DNA from: Thalassospira lohafexi
GTDB taxonomy: Bacteria; Pseudomonadota; Alphaproteobacteria; Rhodospirillales; Thalassospiraceae
Assembly (NCBI RefSeq): GCF_002844275.1
Contig: NZ_NXGX01000005.1
Coordinates: 434,001-498,000, forward strand
DNA: 64,000 nucleotides
Reading direction: 5' to 3'
Of this stretch, positions 18,671 to 28,424 are shown in pieces (positions within the stretch are counted from its first letter, which is position 1; every line of letters begins with the position of its first letter). The position numbers and the translations under genes are program-made. The notes below the pieces were generated by a model that saw only the letters and a list, made by a program, of their open reading frames with translations, did no database searches and was not told the DNA's origin.

Positions 18671-21583
18671 ATGAAACCTCAAGATCTCGATACGATTCTG
18701 AACGAGTCGAACGCAACCTACATCGCTGAACTTTATGCGCGCTACACGGAAAGCCCGACTGCGGTTGACCAAAGCTGGGCAGAGTTCTTTGACGGGTTGC
18801 AGGACGACGCCTCCGCACTCCTCGCAGAAATGCGTGGGCCAAGCTGGCAACCACGGGAAACCACGGTTGTCGGCGGCATGGAGGGATACGACGTCTCACA
18901 AGGGTATGCCGAACGTCCGGTCCAAGCGGCCTATGCGCCGGCATCCTATTCCGCACCTGCTGGTGGGTCGGTTAATTCCGATGCCATTCGTGCGGCTGCC
19001 AATGACTCTATTCGCGCACTGATGCTGATCCGATCCTACCGTGTGCGCGGACATCTGGAAGCAAATCTTGATCCGCTGGGCCTTGCCCCGCGTGAACCAC
19101 ATCCGGAACTTGATCCCAAGACCTATGGCTTTACCGAGGCCGATCAGGATCGTCCGATCTTCATCGCCAATGTACTTGGCCTTGAGACCGCGACCATCCG
19201 TCAGATCGTATCGATGGCACGCAAAACCTATTGCGGGTCCATCGGTATTGAATTCATGCACATTCAGGAACCTGAACAAAAAGCATGGATTCAGCAGCGT
19301 ATCGAAAGCATCGGCAACCAGACGCAGTTTACTGCACGTGGCAAGGAAGCCATCCTTGACCGCCTGATTGCTGCCGAAGGGTTCGAAAACTATCTGCACA
19401 CCAAATATGTCGGCACCAAGCGTTTTGGTATTGATGGTGGTGAATCCCTGATGCCGGCAATGGAACAGATCCTCAAACGCGGGAGCCAGCTTGGCATCCG
19501 CGAGGTTGTGTTCGGTATGCCGCACCGTGGTCGCCTGAACGTTCTTGCCAACGTTATGAGCAAACCGTTCCGTGCGATTTTCTCGGAATTCATGGGCAAT
19601 CCGTCCAAGCCGGACGACGTGATGGGCTCGGGGGATGTTAAATATCACCTTGGGACATCTGCCGACCGCGAATTTGATGGCAATGTTGTTCACCTCTCGC
19701 TGACGGCAAACCCGTCACACCTTGAGGCGGTCAACACGGTTGTCCTTGGTAAAGTCCGCGCCAAACAGTCCCAGCGTAAAGACACCGAACGTGAGCAGGT
19801 TATGGGTATCCTCCTGCATGGCGATGCGGCCTTTGCCGGTCAGGGGCTTGTTGCGGAAACCTTCGATCTGTCGCACCTCAAAGGCTATCGTACCGGTGGT
19901 ACGATCCACTTTGTGGTCAATAACCAGATCGGTTTCACAACCAAACCAACAGATTCACGTTCTTCGCCTTATTGCTCGGACATTGCCAAAGTCGTTCAGG
20001 CTCCGATCCTGCACGTCAATGGCGACGATCCCGAAGCAGTGGTCCATGCGGCACGTATCGCGACTGAATTCCGTCAGGAGTTCAAACAGGACGTCGTCAT
20101 CGACATGTTCTGCTATCGCCGCTTTGGCCATAACGAAAGTGACGAACCGGCATTCACCCAGCCTAAGATGTATGACGTGATCGGCAAACATCCGACCACC
20201 AAGGACATCTATGCCAAACAGCTGATCAAGGAAGGTCTTCTGACCGAAGATCGCATCAAGGAACTGGACAAATCTTTCCAGGATTATCTTGATGACGAAT
20301 TCAAGGCGTCGGAAAATTACCGTCCGAACAAGGCTGACTGGCTTGAAGGTAAATGGTCGGGTCTTGCGTCCTCGCACGGCGAAGATGCGGACTGGACCGG
20401 TGATACCGGTGTTGCCGACGATCTGCTGGCCGAAGTTGGTCGTGCATTGTCGACCGCCCCTGCTGATTACGACATCAACCGCAAAATCCTTCGTCAGTTG
20501 AAGGCCAAAGCCAAGATGTTTGAAACCGGCGAAGGTATCGACTGGGCAACTGCCGAAGCCATGGCATTCGGAACTTTGATGTGCGAAGGCACACCGGTTC
20601 GTCTGTCTGGTCAGGATTGCCAGCGCGGGACGTTCTCGCAACGTCATGCCAAGCTGATTGATCAGACCAACGAAGCAAAATACACCCCGCTCAATAACAT
20701 CCGCACCGGTCAAGCCGAACTTGAGGTTCTCAACTCGCCGCTGTCCGAAGCAGGTGTTCTTGGCTTTGAATATGGCATCACCCTTGCAGAACCGCATTCA
20801 TTGGTTCTCTGGGAAGCCCAGTTCGGTGATTTTGCCAACGGCGCACAGGTCATCATTGACCAGTTCATCAGCTCGGGCGAAGCCAAATGGCTCCGTATGT
20901 CGGGTCTGGTGATGCTTCTGCCGCACGGTTACGAGGGCCAGGGTCCGGAACATAGTTCCGCACGTCTGGAACGTTACCTGCAGCTTTGTGGTGAAAATAA
21001 CATGCAGGTGGCGAACGTCACGACACCGGCAAACTATTACCACATCCTGCGCCGTCAGATCCGCCGTTCGTTCCGTAAACCGTTGATCCTGATGACGCCG
21101 AAATCGCTTCTGCGTCACAAACTGGCTGTATCCTCGCTGTCTGAATTCGGCACGGGGACCAAATTCCTGCCGGTGATCAGCGAAAGCGGAAAAATGGTCG
21201 CTGACAGCAAGGTCAAACGTGTCGTTCTGTCGTCGGGTAAGGTCTATTACGACCTTCTCGCCGAACGTGAAAACCGTGGCATCGAAGATGTTGCGCTTGT
21301 GCGTGTTGAACAGCTTTATCCGTGGCCGGAACAAGAACTTGCCACGGAACTGGCTAAATATCCGAATGCTGATGTTGTCTGGTGCCAGGAAGAATCTGAA
21401 AACATGGGTTCGTGGTACTACGTTGATCGTCGTATCGAAGGCACACTTGCCAGCATCAAACACAAGACGGGTCGTCCCGTCTATGTCGGTCGTGCAGCAT
21501 CCGCTTCGCCGGCAACGGGTCTTCTTAAGGCTCACTTGCGTGAACAGGCCGAACTTGTCGATGCGGCACTAAGCGTCAAATAA
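18671..21583 (+). CDS. sucA: 2-oxoglutarate dehydrogenase E1 component
   Basis: A 970-residue thiamine-diphosphate enzyme that decarboxylates 2-oxoglutarate and succinylates the lipoyl group of SucB. The N-terminal 2-oxogl_dehyd_N motif (NATYIAELYARYTESP) precedes the ThDP-binding half (GMPHRGRLNVLANV, LHGDAAFAGQGLVAE, NNQIGFTT, RRFGHNESDEPAFTQP) and the transketolase pyrimidine domain (SGQDCQRGTFSQRHA, LPHGYEGQGPEHSSARLER). The length is normal. The start is fixed by the conserved N-terminus, although it has a poor Shine-Dalgarno sequence. Confidence 0.97.
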   Translation: MKPQDLDTILNESNATYIAELYARYTESPTAVDQSWAEFFDGLQDDASALLAEMRGPSWQPRETTVVGGMEGYDVSQGYAERPVQAAYAPASYSAPAGGSVNSDAIRAAANDSIRALMLIRSYRVRGHLEANLDPLGLAPREPHPELDPKTYGFTEADQDRPIFIANVLGLETATIRQIVSMARKTYCGSIGIEFMHIQEPEQKAWIQQRIESIGNQTQFTARGKEAILDRLIAAEGFENYLHTKYVGTKRFGIDGGESLMPAMEQILKRGSQLGIREVVFGMPHRGRLNVLANVMSKPFRAIFSEFMGNPSKPDDVMGSGDVKYHLGTSADREFDGNVVHLSLTANPSHLEAVNTVVLGKVRAKQSQRKDTEREQVMGILLHGDAAFAGQGLVAETFDLSHLKGYRTGGTIHFVVNNQIGFTTKPTDSRSSPYCSDIAKVVQAPILHVNGDDPEAVVHAARIATEFRQEFKQDVVIDMFCYRRFGHNESDEPAFTQPKMYDVIGKHPTTKDIYAKQLIKEGLLTEDRIKELDKSFQDYLDDEFKASENYRPNKADWLEGKWSGLASSHGEDADWTGDTGVADDLLAEVGRALSTAPADYDINRKILRQLKAKAKMFETGEGIDWATAEAMAFGTLMCEGTPVRLSGQDCQRGTFSQRHAKLIDQTNEAKYTPLNNIRTGQAELEVLNSPLSEAGVLGFEYGITLAEPHSLVLWEAQFGDFANGAQVIIDQFISSGEAKWLRMSGLVMLLPHGYEGQGPEHSSARLERYLQLCGENNMQVANVTTPANYYHILRRQIRRSFRKPLILMTPKSLLRHKLAVSSLSEFGTGTKFLPVISESGKMVADSKVKRVVLSSGKVYYDLLAERENRGIEDVALVRVEQLYPWPEQELATELAKYPNADVVWCQEESENMGSWYYVDRRIEGTLASIKHKTGRPVYVGRAASASPATGLLKAHLREQAELVDAALSVK

Positions 21584-21589
21584 CTTTAC

Positions 21590-21615
21590 CGGACGGGCGA
21601 GCAATCGCCCGTCCG
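21590..21615. repeat. Strong hairpin between sucA and sucB
   Basis: Perfect 11-base arms (21590-21600 with 21605-21615) and a 4-base loop begin 6 bases after the sucA stop, without a T run. It probably protects or processes the sucA 3' end, or attenuates readthrough into sucB, rather than acting as a full terminator. Confidence 0.6.
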
Positions 21616-21688
21616 ATACGTTCATTTAGAATTCATTCGCATCACGGCAGGCCCACACTGCCTGATTGAAAAAACGGTCGAGGAAAAA

Positions 21689-22963
21689 ATGGCGACTGAA
21701 GTTAAAGTTCCCGCACTGGGCGAGTCTGTATCCGAAGCCACAGTGGCGAAATGGTACAAAAAAGTTGGTGATGCTGTTGCAGCCGATGAACCGATTGTCG
21801 AACTTGAAACCGACAAAGTGACGGTTGAAGTCAACTCACCGGTTGCCGGCGCGATTGCCGAACTGGTTGTTGGCGAAGGCGACGAAGTTGAAGTTGGCGC
21901 CCTGATCGCCATGATCACCGAAGGCGCTGAAGGTTCGGCTGCGGCGGAACCAGCCAAGGACGAGGCACCAGCCGAGAAAAAAGAAGAAGCACCGGCGAAG
22001 AAAGAAGAAGCCAAACCGGCTCCTGCTGCTGCGCCTGCTTCGACGACCGCATCAAACAGCGACCACCCGTTGGCCCCTGCTGTTCGTAAACTGGTCGAAG
22101 ACAAAAATCTTGATCCGTCAAAAATTCCGGCTTCGGGTAAAGACGGTCGCCTGACCAAGGGCGATGTTCTGAACTTCCTTGAAGGCGGCGGATCGGCATC
22201 GCGTTCTGCTGCCCCGGCGGCGGCTCCTGCCCCGGCAGCACCGAAGCCTGAGCGTGACCTGCGCGACGGTGAAGAACGTGTCAAAATGTCCAAGCTGCGC
22301 CAGACCATCGCGCGCCGCTTGAAAGAAGCCCAGAACACCGCGGCCATGCTGACCACTTATAACGAAGTGGACATGACCAACCTTCTGGCATGCCGTAACA
22401 AATACAAAGAAGGCTTCGAGAAGAAACACGGTGTGAAGCTTGGCTTCATGTCCTTCTTCATCAAAGCCTGCACCACGGCTCTCAAAGAGTGGCCTGCTGT
22501 TAATGCCGAAATCGATGGCACCAGCTTCATCTATAAAAACTACTGCGATATCGGCGTTGCTGTCGGCACCCCGCAGGGTCTTGTTGTTCCGGTTATCCGT
22601 TCGGCAGAAGAAAAGAACTTTGCTGATCTGGAGAGCACCATTGTCGATTTCGGCAAGCGTGCGCGTGACGGAAAACTCGGCATGGATGAAATGAGTGGCG
22701 GTTCGTTCACCATCTCGAACGGTGGCGTGTTTGGATCGCTTCTGTCGTCCCCGATCCTCAATGCACCGCAGTCGGGCATCCTCGGCATGCATAAAACCCA
22801 GATGCGCCCGGTCGCAATCGACGGCAAAGTCGAAATTCGTCCGATGATGTATCTGGCACTGTCCTATGACCACCGTGTCATTGACGGCCGCGAAGCGGTT
22901 TCGTTCCTGGTACGCGTCAAGGAATGCATCGAGAACCCAGAACGCATTCTGCTCGACATCTGA
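21689..22963 (+). CDS. sucB: 2-oxoglutarate dehydrogenase E2 (dihydrolipoyl succinyltransferase)
   Basis: A 424-residue acyltransferase. It has one lipoyl domain with the lipoylated Lys43 ([11 protein letters not shown]), an Ala/Pro/Lys/Glu-rich linker, and a peripheral E1/E3-binding domain at about 120-155 ([20 protein letters not shown]). The catalytic domain has His395 in the [13 protein letters not shown] motif. It transfers succinyl from lipoamide to CoA. A GAGGAAAAA ribosome-binding site precedes the ATG. lpdA follows after 24 bases. Confidence 0.97.
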   Translation: MATEVKVPALGESVSEATVAKWYKKVGDAVAADEPIVELETDKVTVEVNSPVAGAIAELVVGEGDEVEVGALIAMITEGAEGSAAAEPAKDEAPAEKKEEAPAKKEEAKPAPAAAPASTTASNSDHPLAPAVRKLVEDKNLDPSKIPASGKDGRLTKGDVLNFLEGGGSASRSAAPAAAPAPAAPKPERDLRDGEERVKMSKLRQTIARRLKEAQNTAAMLTTYNEVDMTNLLACRNKYKEGFEKKHGVKLGFMSFFIKACTTALKEWPAVNAEIDGTSFIYKNYCDIGVAVGTPQGLVVPVIRSAEEKNFADLESTIVDFGKRARDGKLGMDEMSGGSFTISNGGVFGSLLSSPILNAPQSGILGMHKTQMRPVAIDGKVEIRPMMYLALSYDHRVIDGREAVSFLVRVKECIENPERILLDI

Positions 22964-22987
22964 TCAGACAAAAGGATCAAAGAACTC

Positions 22988-24394
22988 ATGAGTGAGAACT
23001 ACGACGTTGTCGTGATCGGTGGCGGTCCTGGCGGTTACGTTTGCGCCATCCGCGCCGCACAGCTTGGTCTTAAGGTTGCCTGCGTTGAAAAACGCGGCAC
23101 CCTTGGCGGCACCTGCTTGAATGTCGGGTGCATTCCATCCAAAGCCCTGCTGCATTCCTCGCACCTGTTTGAGGAAGCAACCGAGCATTTCGATACCCAT
23201 GGCATCGAAGTCAGCAAGCCGAAGGTCAACATCGAAAAGATGATGGCCCGTAAGGACAAGGTTGTTGACGGAAATGTCAAAGGCATCGAGTTCCTGTTCA
23301 AAAAGAACAAGATTACCTATGTCAAAGGTGCTGGCGAAATTACGTCGCCGACCACTGTTAAGGTTGCTCTTCTCGATGGTGGCGAAGAAACCATCACCGC
23401 CAAGAACATCGTGATCGCCACGGGTTCGGAAGTTACCCCGTTGCCGGGTGTTGAAATCGATGAGAAAAACATCGTTTCGTCAACCGGTGCACTGGTTCTT
23501 CCGAAAGTGCCGAAAAAGATGGTTGTCATCGGTGCTGGCGTGATCGGGCTTGAGCTTGGTTCTGTCTGGCGTCGTCTTGGTACCGAAGTGACCGTGATCG
23601 AATTCCTTGATCGTATCCTGCCGGGCATGGATGGTGAGTTGGTCAAACAGACACAGCGCATCTTTGCCAAACAGGGTCTTGAATTCAAACTGGGCCATAA
23701 GGTTACCGGTGCGAAATCAACCAAGTCTGGTGTGACTTTGACTGTTGAACCATCCAAGGGTGGCGACGCAGAAGAAATCAAAACCGATGTCGTTCTGGTC
23801 GCGATTGGTCGCCGTCCGTTTATCACTGGCCTTGGTCTTGATAAAGCTGGCGTCGAGCTTGACGAACGTGGTCGGGTTAAAACCGACGAACACTTCCAGA
23901 CCAATGTTGGTGGCATCTTTGCCATCGGCGATGCAATCGCCGGTCCGATGCTGGCCCATAAGGCCGAAGAAGACGGTGTAGCCCTTGCCGAAATGCTGGC
24001 TGGCGAAGAAGGCCATGTCGATTACGGCAAGGTCCCGGGTGTTGTTTACACCTGGCCAGAAGTGGCCGCTGTTGGCAAAACCGAAGAGCAGCTGAAGGAA
24101 GAAGGCGTTGACTATAAAGTCGGCAAATTCCCGTTCACCGCCAATGGTCGCGCCAAGGCAATGGAAAACACGGAAGGTTTCGTCAAAATCCTCGAAGACA
24201 AGAAAACGCACCGCGTTGTCGGCGCGCATATTGTCGGCCCGGCTGCTGGTGACCTGATTGCCGAAGTGGTTCTGGCGATGGAATACGGCGCATCCGCCGA
24301 AGACATCGCACGGACCTGCCACGCCCACCCGGCTCTTGGCGAATCCGTCAAGGAAGCGGCGCTGGACGCGGACAAACGCGCAATCCACATGTAA
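22988..24394 (+). CDS. lpdA: Dihydrolipoyl dehydrogenase (E3)
   Basis: A 468-residue flavoprotein that reoxidises the dihydrolipoyl group of E2 with NAD+. FAD-binding [17 protein letters not shown] is followed by the redox-active disulfide Cys43/Cys48 ([16 protein letters not shown]), the NAD-binding [19 protein letters not shown] and the FAD-contact GIFAIGD. The C-terminal catalytic His447-Glu452 pair lies in [13 protein letters not shown]. Its place right after sucB marks it as the E3 of the 2-oxoglutarate dehydrogenase complex, perhaps shared with other complexes. Confidence 0.97.
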   Translation: MSENYDVVVIGGGPGGYVCAIRAAQLGLKVACVEKRGTLGGTCLNVGCIPSKALLHSSHLFEEATEHFDTHGIEVSKPKVNIEKMMARKDKVVDGNVKGIEFLFKKNKITYVKGAGEITSPTTVKVALLDGGEETITAKNIVIATGSEVTPLPGVEIDEKNIVSSTGALVLPKVPKKMVVIGAGVIGLELGSVWRRLGTEVTVIEFLDRILPGMDGELVKQTQRIFAKQGLEFKLGHKVTGAKSTKSGVTLTVEPSKGGDAEEIKTDVVLVAIGRRPFITGLGLDKAGVELDERGRVKTDEHFQTNVGGIFAIGDAIAGPMLAHKAEEDGVALAEMLAGEEGHVDYGKVPGVVYTWPEVAAVGKTEEQLKEEGVDYKVGKFPFTANGRAKAMENTEGFVKILEDKKTHRVVGAHIVGPAAGDLIAEVVLAMEYGASAEDIARTCHAHPALGESVKEAALDADKRAIHM

Positions 24395-24417
24395 TCTATC
24401 CGTCATCGGATGATCGA

Positions 24418-24450
24418 AACGGTCGCCCTTGCGGGCGGCCGTTTTATTTT
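24418..24450 (+). terminator. Rho-independent terminator ending the sucAB-lpdA region
   Basis: An 11-base stem (24418-24428 with 24433-24443) with a TTGC loop runs into TTTTATTTT. It lies 24 bases after the lpdA stop. Confidence 0.88.
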
Positions 24451-24532
24451 GTCTGATGGATAAATTGGCCCTGCCAAACACCGGCTTATTTTGTATGATG
24501 ATTTAACTTTTCCAGCCTGAGGATCGCATCCC

Positions 24533-24979
24533 ATGACTTTATCGATCGGACTTGTTGCCCACGACCGTCGAAAACGCGAAATGGCAGATTGGCTGGAAAC
24601 TCATAAGACACAGTTCGCGGGCTCGCGGATTTTTGCAACCGGCACCACGGGTCGCGTTCTTCAGGAACGGTTTCCCGATCTTGATATTGTCGCCTTGAAA
24701 AGCGGGCCTTTTGGCGGGGATCAGCAACTTGGATCAATGATTGCACATGGCGAATTGCAAGCAATGTTCTTTTTCACTGACCCGATGACGCCCCAACCCC
24801 ATGATGTCGATGTGCGCGCCTTGATCCGGCTTGCCAACATGTATGAAGTCCCGATTGCGTGTAACCGCAGTACAGCCGACCTTCTGATCAGCAATCCGAA
24901 GTTTGAAGAAATCTGCGAACAATATCGCGGTCATTCCCCAGAACAGGCTTTTGCCGATTACACCAATCGCAAGGTCTGA
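24533..24979 (+). CDS. mgsA: Methylglyoxal synthase
   Basis: A 148-residue enzyme that converts dihydroxyacetone phosphate to methylglyoxal and phosphate, a bypass of lower glycolysis under phosphate or carbon stress. Family motifs are LVAHDRRKREM at the N-terminus, FATGTTGRVLQ in the phosphate site, the catalytic Asp in LKSGPFGGDQQLG, and FFTDPMTPQPHDVDVRALIRL. The length matches the family. It is a single gene between the lpdA terminator and an AEC transporter. Confidence 0.95.
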   Translation: MTLSIGLVAHDRRKREMADWLETHKTQFAGSRIFATGTTGRVLQERFPDLDIVALKSGPFGGDQQLGSMIAHGELQAMFFFTDPMTPQPHDVDVRALIRLANMYEVPIACNRSTADLLISNPKFEEICEQYRGHSPEQAFADYTNRKV

Positions 24980-25049
24980 CTGATCCCAAAAGATTTTCGC
25001 AAAGCGCCGCGCCACCCGCTGCACAACAGCAAACAACTGTGACCGCCCC

Positions 25050-25976
25050 ATGCAAGTCGCCTATGAACTGATCGCCGCCATCTTTCCGATCTTTGCCGCC
25101 ATTTTGGTCGGGGCCGCCTTAAAACGCTATCTGATCACCGGGGCGGATATCTGGGCCGGAATTGATCGGCTGACCTATTATCTATTGCTGCCGTCGCTTT
25201 TGATTGTCGAGATTTACCGGGCGGATTTCTCGAGCGGTAATGCTGGTACAGCTGTTACCGTCACTCTGTTTGCGACCCTTGGCCTGTCAGCAGTATTGTT
25301 GCTGTTGCGCCCAGTGATTACACGCAATACGCCCCTGTTCACGTCGATTTTCCAAGGATCAGTTCGCTATAACAGCTATGTGCTGCTCGCCGTTGCCGAT
25401 GCGTTTTACGGCAGTGCGGGGCTTGCACTGGCCATTGTCTTTATCGCGGTGATGGTGATTGCCACCAATATGCTCGGCGTTGTGGTTCTAAGCGCGTTTA
25501 GCGGGGGCAAAAGCAACCTGAAACGCATCTTGGGCGGGATTGTCAAAAACCCGATCATTCTGGCTGCCGGGGCCGGGGCCGTCCTGAATATCAGTGATAT
25601 TCACGTGCCGGTTCCAATCGAAAATACGGCGGCTCTGTTCAAGACCGCAGCCTTGCCGCTTAGCCTGTTATCAGTTGGTGCGGGATTGCGCTTTGTGCTG
25701 GACAAGCAGGCGTTAGGCGCAATTGCATTGGCCACCACCATCAAGCTTGCCGTCCTGCCGGTGATTACCGGCGTTTGCCTGTATCTGGCCGGTATCGATG
25801 GCATGGTTTTGGCCATGGGGGTTCTGTATGCCGGCATGCCGTGTGCTGGGAATGCCTATATCCTCGCACGTCAGTTGAATGGCGATCCTGATGCCATGGC
25901 GTCCATCATCACGCTTGAGACGTTACTCTCCGCCTTCAGCGTCGCTGTCATCGCCGGTGTATTGAGCATCAATTGA
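25050..25976 (+). CDS. AEC family transporter
   Basis: A 308-residue integral membrane protein with about ten hydrophobic segments, in the auxin efflux carrier (AEC) family. Bacterial members move small carboxylates such as malate or malonate. The two five-helix repeats and RYNSYVLLAVADAFYGS and GMPCAGNAYILARQ segments fit the family. No partner gene reveals the substrate. Its last 54 bases overlap the end of the convergent pseudouridine synthase gene. Confidence 0.85.
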   Translation: MQVAYELIAAIFPIFAAILVGAALKRYLITGADIWAGIDRLTYYLLLPSLLIVEIYRADFSSGNAGTAVTVTLFATLGLSAVLLLLRPVITRNTPLFTSIFQGSVRYNSYVLLAVADAFYGSAGLALAIVFIAVMVIATNMLGVVVLSAFSGGKSNLKRILGGIVKNPIILAAGAGAVLNISDIHVPVPIENTAALFKTAALPLSLLSVGAGLRFVLDKQALGAIALATTIKLAVLPVITGVCLYLAGIDGMVLAMGVLYAGMPCAGNAYILARQLNGDPDAMASIITLETLLSAFSVAVIAGVLSIN

Positions 25977-26726
25977 GGCGGCATGCGCGGCATACTCGCC
26001 GTCATAGCCACACGCCGCCAAACCAGCACGCATCAATTCCGGTGGTGGCGCATCGACAATCACCGGATCACGTTCGGCATGGAACGGTACGATGATCTGA
26101 CGCGACAGCAGCATGAGCGTTGGGGGTTCACCAAAGATCGGCGGTTCATCACCACGACCATAAAACGGGTCGCCAATCACCGGATGACCGATGTGGTCGA
26201 GGTGGACGCGCAGCTGATGGGTACGCCCGGTATGGGGTACAAGTTCCAGCCATGTGATATCTGCCCCATCGGCGTCCTTGCCACGCCCAAGTACCTTGTA
26301 CTCGGTCTTGGACGGCTGACCGTCTTCGTGGACCAGCATGGTCCAGCCGCTTTCATCGTTGGTTTTCCCAATCGGTGCATCAATGAAGCCATGATCATCG
26401 GCCATCGCACCACGCACCACCGCCCAATAGGATTTACCGATCAGTTTCTCGGTAAACAGGCGGGTGATTTTTTTCGATGATTTTGGATGACGGCACAGCA
26501 ACAGGCAGCCCGCCGTATCACGGTCCAGCCGATGGGCCAAAGTTGGTTCGGGCTGAATGCCAAATTTCAAATCAGGCAAATAGGCATCGACATGGAAATA
26601 GGTCTTCGGCCCACCATGAGACGCCAGTCCCGGCGGCTTGTTCAACACAATGATGTTTGAATCACGATGCAATACATGCGCGATGAGGTCTTCGGCGATC
26701 GGGTGAAGCATGGCGTGGCCTTTCAT
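25923..26726 (-). CDS. RluA-family RNA pseudouridine synthase
   Basis: A 267-residue pseudouridine synthase without an N-terminal S4 domain. The catalytic aspartate lies in the HRLDRDTAGCLLL motif. Other family segments are VLNKPPGLASHGGP, SYWAVVRG and the C-terminal HTGRTHQLRVHLDHIGHPVIGDPFYG. The target could be 23S rRNA or tRNA and cannot be fixed by sequence alone. The start at 26726 is chosen for the AGGGGC ribosome-binding site; an in-frame ATG at 26765 adds 13 unlikely residues. The 3' end overlaps the AEC gene tail-to-tail by 54 bases. Confidence 0.87.
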   Translation of the reverse strand: MKGHAMLHPIAEDLIAHVLHRDSNIIVLNKPPGLASHGGPKTYFHVDAYLPDLKFGIQPEPTLAHRLDRDTAGCLLLCRHPKSSKKITRLFTEKLIGKSYWAVVRGAMADDHGFIDAPIGKTNDESGWTMLVHEDGQPSKTEYKVLGRGKDADGADITWLELVPHTGRTHQLRVHLDHIGHPVIGDPFYGRGDEPPIFGEPPTLMLLSRQIIVPFHAERDPVIVDAPPPELMRAGLAACGYDGEYAAHAASIDAQYTGDDSDAEGGE

Positions 26727-26778
26727 ATCTGCCCCTGCTTTACCCCATCCAGACATTTGCAGCAATGATCATGACGTT

Positions 26779-26807
26779 TGATCCACACTCCCCTGATGTG
26801 CGTAACA
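26779..26807 (+). promoter_or_regulatory. Candidate RpoE/ECF promoter upstream of the DUF6134-SDR-NTF2 operon
   Basis: TGATCC (26779-26784), 18 bases, then TAACA (26803-26807). The -35 word and spacing are identical to the site before the sigma gene (34334-34362) and to the divergent site (34246-34274). The start codon at 26857 lies about 45 bases beyond the expected transcription start. Confidence 0.65.
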
Positions 26808-26856
26808 AGAACAGATCACCAATACCGTGTGACACCAACATTTGTCGGGAAACGCC

Positions 26857-27660
26857 ATGATTGCGGTCCGTAAAACTTTGCCTGCCTCTTTGACTGTTAC
26901 CACGATCAGTCTCCTGACCGGGCTGCTGATCAGCGCCAATGCCCGTGCTGATGACATTGCCGGCCCAAACGCAACAGGGAAGGTCGCGGAAATCTCGGCA
27001 CTGACGTCTGCATTTGACAGTCCACAGACCTGTCGGAACTTTGACCCGATTGAGCGCTACGGCAATGAACTGCGGTTTCAGATCAGACGTAATGATTCCC
27101 CGGTCGGTAGTCACATCGTCCAATTCCATCGCGGTACCGACGGCATTCAGGTCGTCGCCCAAAGTAACATCGATATCTCGTTCCTTGGCTTTAACGCATA
27201 CAGTTTCCGCTACCGATCTGAAAGCCTGTGGCAGGATGGCAAACTTGCAGCACTTTCGGTCAAGGTTGACGACGATGGCGAACAGACAACAATCAACGCG
27301 AAACAAGACAACGGACAGTTGCTGGTAACCGGCCCTGACGGTGAAAAGGATCTTCCCGACGGGATTTTCCCAACAGATCACTGGAACTGTGGTGTTTTAA
27401 ACAGCACATCTGTTCTCAACACGCTGACCGGCAATGCCAACGATGTGACAATTCAGGCCAAAGACCGCGAACAATTGCGCACGACCAGCGGGACGCTCAT
27501 GGCAACGCATTTCACCTATAGCGGCGATCTCATCACCAACGCGTGGTACGATCAGGACGGGCGCTGGGTCGGGTTGCAGTTTGAGGCAAATGATGGATCG
27601 ACCATCATCTATCGCTGTATGAATTGTATGACCAGAACCGGACAAAAGGATCGGGGATGA
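26857..27660 (+). CDS. DUF6134 family exported protein
   Basis: A 267-residue protein with an N-terminal signal peptide (about 1-32, ending ISANARADD), so it acts in the periplasm or envelope. The body is beta-rich, as in the DUF6134 family, with segments such as IRRNDSPVGSHIVQF, FNAYSFRYRSES and FPTDHWNC, and it ends with a CMNC motif. Function is unknown. The ATG at 26857 has CGGGAAA just upstream. It is the first gene of a unit with SDR (4-base ATGA overlap) and NTF2-like genes, under a candidate RpoE promoter. Confidence 0.75.
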   Translation: MIAVRKTLPASLTVTTISLLTGLLISANARADDIAGPNATGKVAEISALTSAFDSPQTCRNFDPIERYGNELRFQIRRNDSPVGSHIVQFHRGTDGIQVVAQSNIDISFLGFNAYSFRYRSESLWQDGKLAALSVKVDDDGEQTTINAKQDNGQLLVTGPDGEKDLPDGIFPTDHWNCGVLNSTSVLNTLTGNANDVTIQAKDREQLRTTSGTLMATHFTYSGDLITNAWYDQDGRWVGLQFEANDGSTIIYRCMNCMTRTGQKDRG

Positions 27661-28424
27661 TAAAAAGCTTCAAAACCATCTGGATTATCGGCGCATCTGC
27701 CGGCATTGGCGCGACCTTGGCGGAAAAGTTCCAGAATTCCCCAACAGATTCCGACCAAAAGGTCATTGTTTCGGCACGAAATGCAGACTCCTTGCAAAAA
27801 CTGGCCGACGGCAAACCTGACATGAAAGCCGTGCCACTAGACATCACAGACATCGATGCGGTCAAAGCGGCCGTGGAGGCAATCGAAGATGAGTTTGGTC
27901 TGCCCGACTTGGTCGTTCTGGCAGCGGGCATCTATTCGCCTATGGCGGTTGACGCATTTAGTGCGGCAACCATAAGGGATCATGTTGAAACCAACTATAT
28001 GGGCATCGTGAATTGTCTGGAGCCGTTACTGGCCAAAATGCGTGCCCGCAAATCGGGTGAAATTGCGGTTATGGCATCTGTTGCCGGATATCGCGGGCTG
28101 CCAAATGCCGGGGCCTATGGCCCGACCAAGGCTGCATTGATCAATTTATGTGAAACACTGCATGCCGAGCTGGAGGGAAGTGGCGTTTTATTGCGTCTGG
28201 TCAATCCGGGTTTTGTCAAAACGCGCCTGACCGAAAAGAATGATTTCGACATGCCCCATTTACAAACACCGCAGCAGGCTGCCGATTTCATGTATCGTGA
28301 GCTCTGTGAAAACAATGATTTTGAAATCGCTTTTCCACCGGCTTTTGTGCGTCAGTTAAAACTAGCGCGTATTTTGCCCTATCGGATGTATTTCAAACTG
28401 ATGCGCAAAATGGTGAAAAAATGA
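27657..28424 (+). CDS. Short-chain dehydrogenase/reductase
   Basis: A 255-residue classical SDR. The cofactor loop is GASAGIGATLAEKF at about residues 11-24, with Arg in VSARNADSL favouring NADP. The catalytic set is Ser (VMASVAGYRG) followed by Y-x-x-x-K (AYGPTKAAL), and NPGFVKT follows the active site. The substrate is unknown. Family members in similar sigma/ChrR-linked clusters are suspected to act on lipids or aldehydes, but that is inference. It overlaps both neighbours by ATGA, so the three genes form one translationally coupled operon. Confidence 0.9.
   Translation: MIKSFKTIWIIGASAGIGATLAEKFQNSPTDSDQKVIVSARNADSLQKLADGKPDMKAVPLDITDIDAVKAAVEAIEDEFGLPDLVVLAAGIYSPMAVDAFSAATIRDHVETNYMGIVNCLEPLLAKMRARKSGEIAVMASVAGYRGLPNAGAYGPTKAALINLCETLHAELEGSGVLLRLVNPGFVKTRLTEKNDFDMPHLQTPQQAADFMYRELCENNDFEIAFPPAFVRQLKLARILPYRMYFKLMRKMVKK

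Noticed and set aside
19955-20797. A 280-residue open frame antisense to sucA
   Set aside because: It lies wholly within the conserved ThDP region of sucA, so its length reflects codon bias of the sense gene. Similar shadows at 18896-19693 and 22118-22873 were dropped for the same reason.
24981-25010. Another TGATCC, between mgsA and the AEC carrier
   Set aside because: The sequence 18 bases downstream is G+C-rich (CGCCG) and does not resemble a -10 element.
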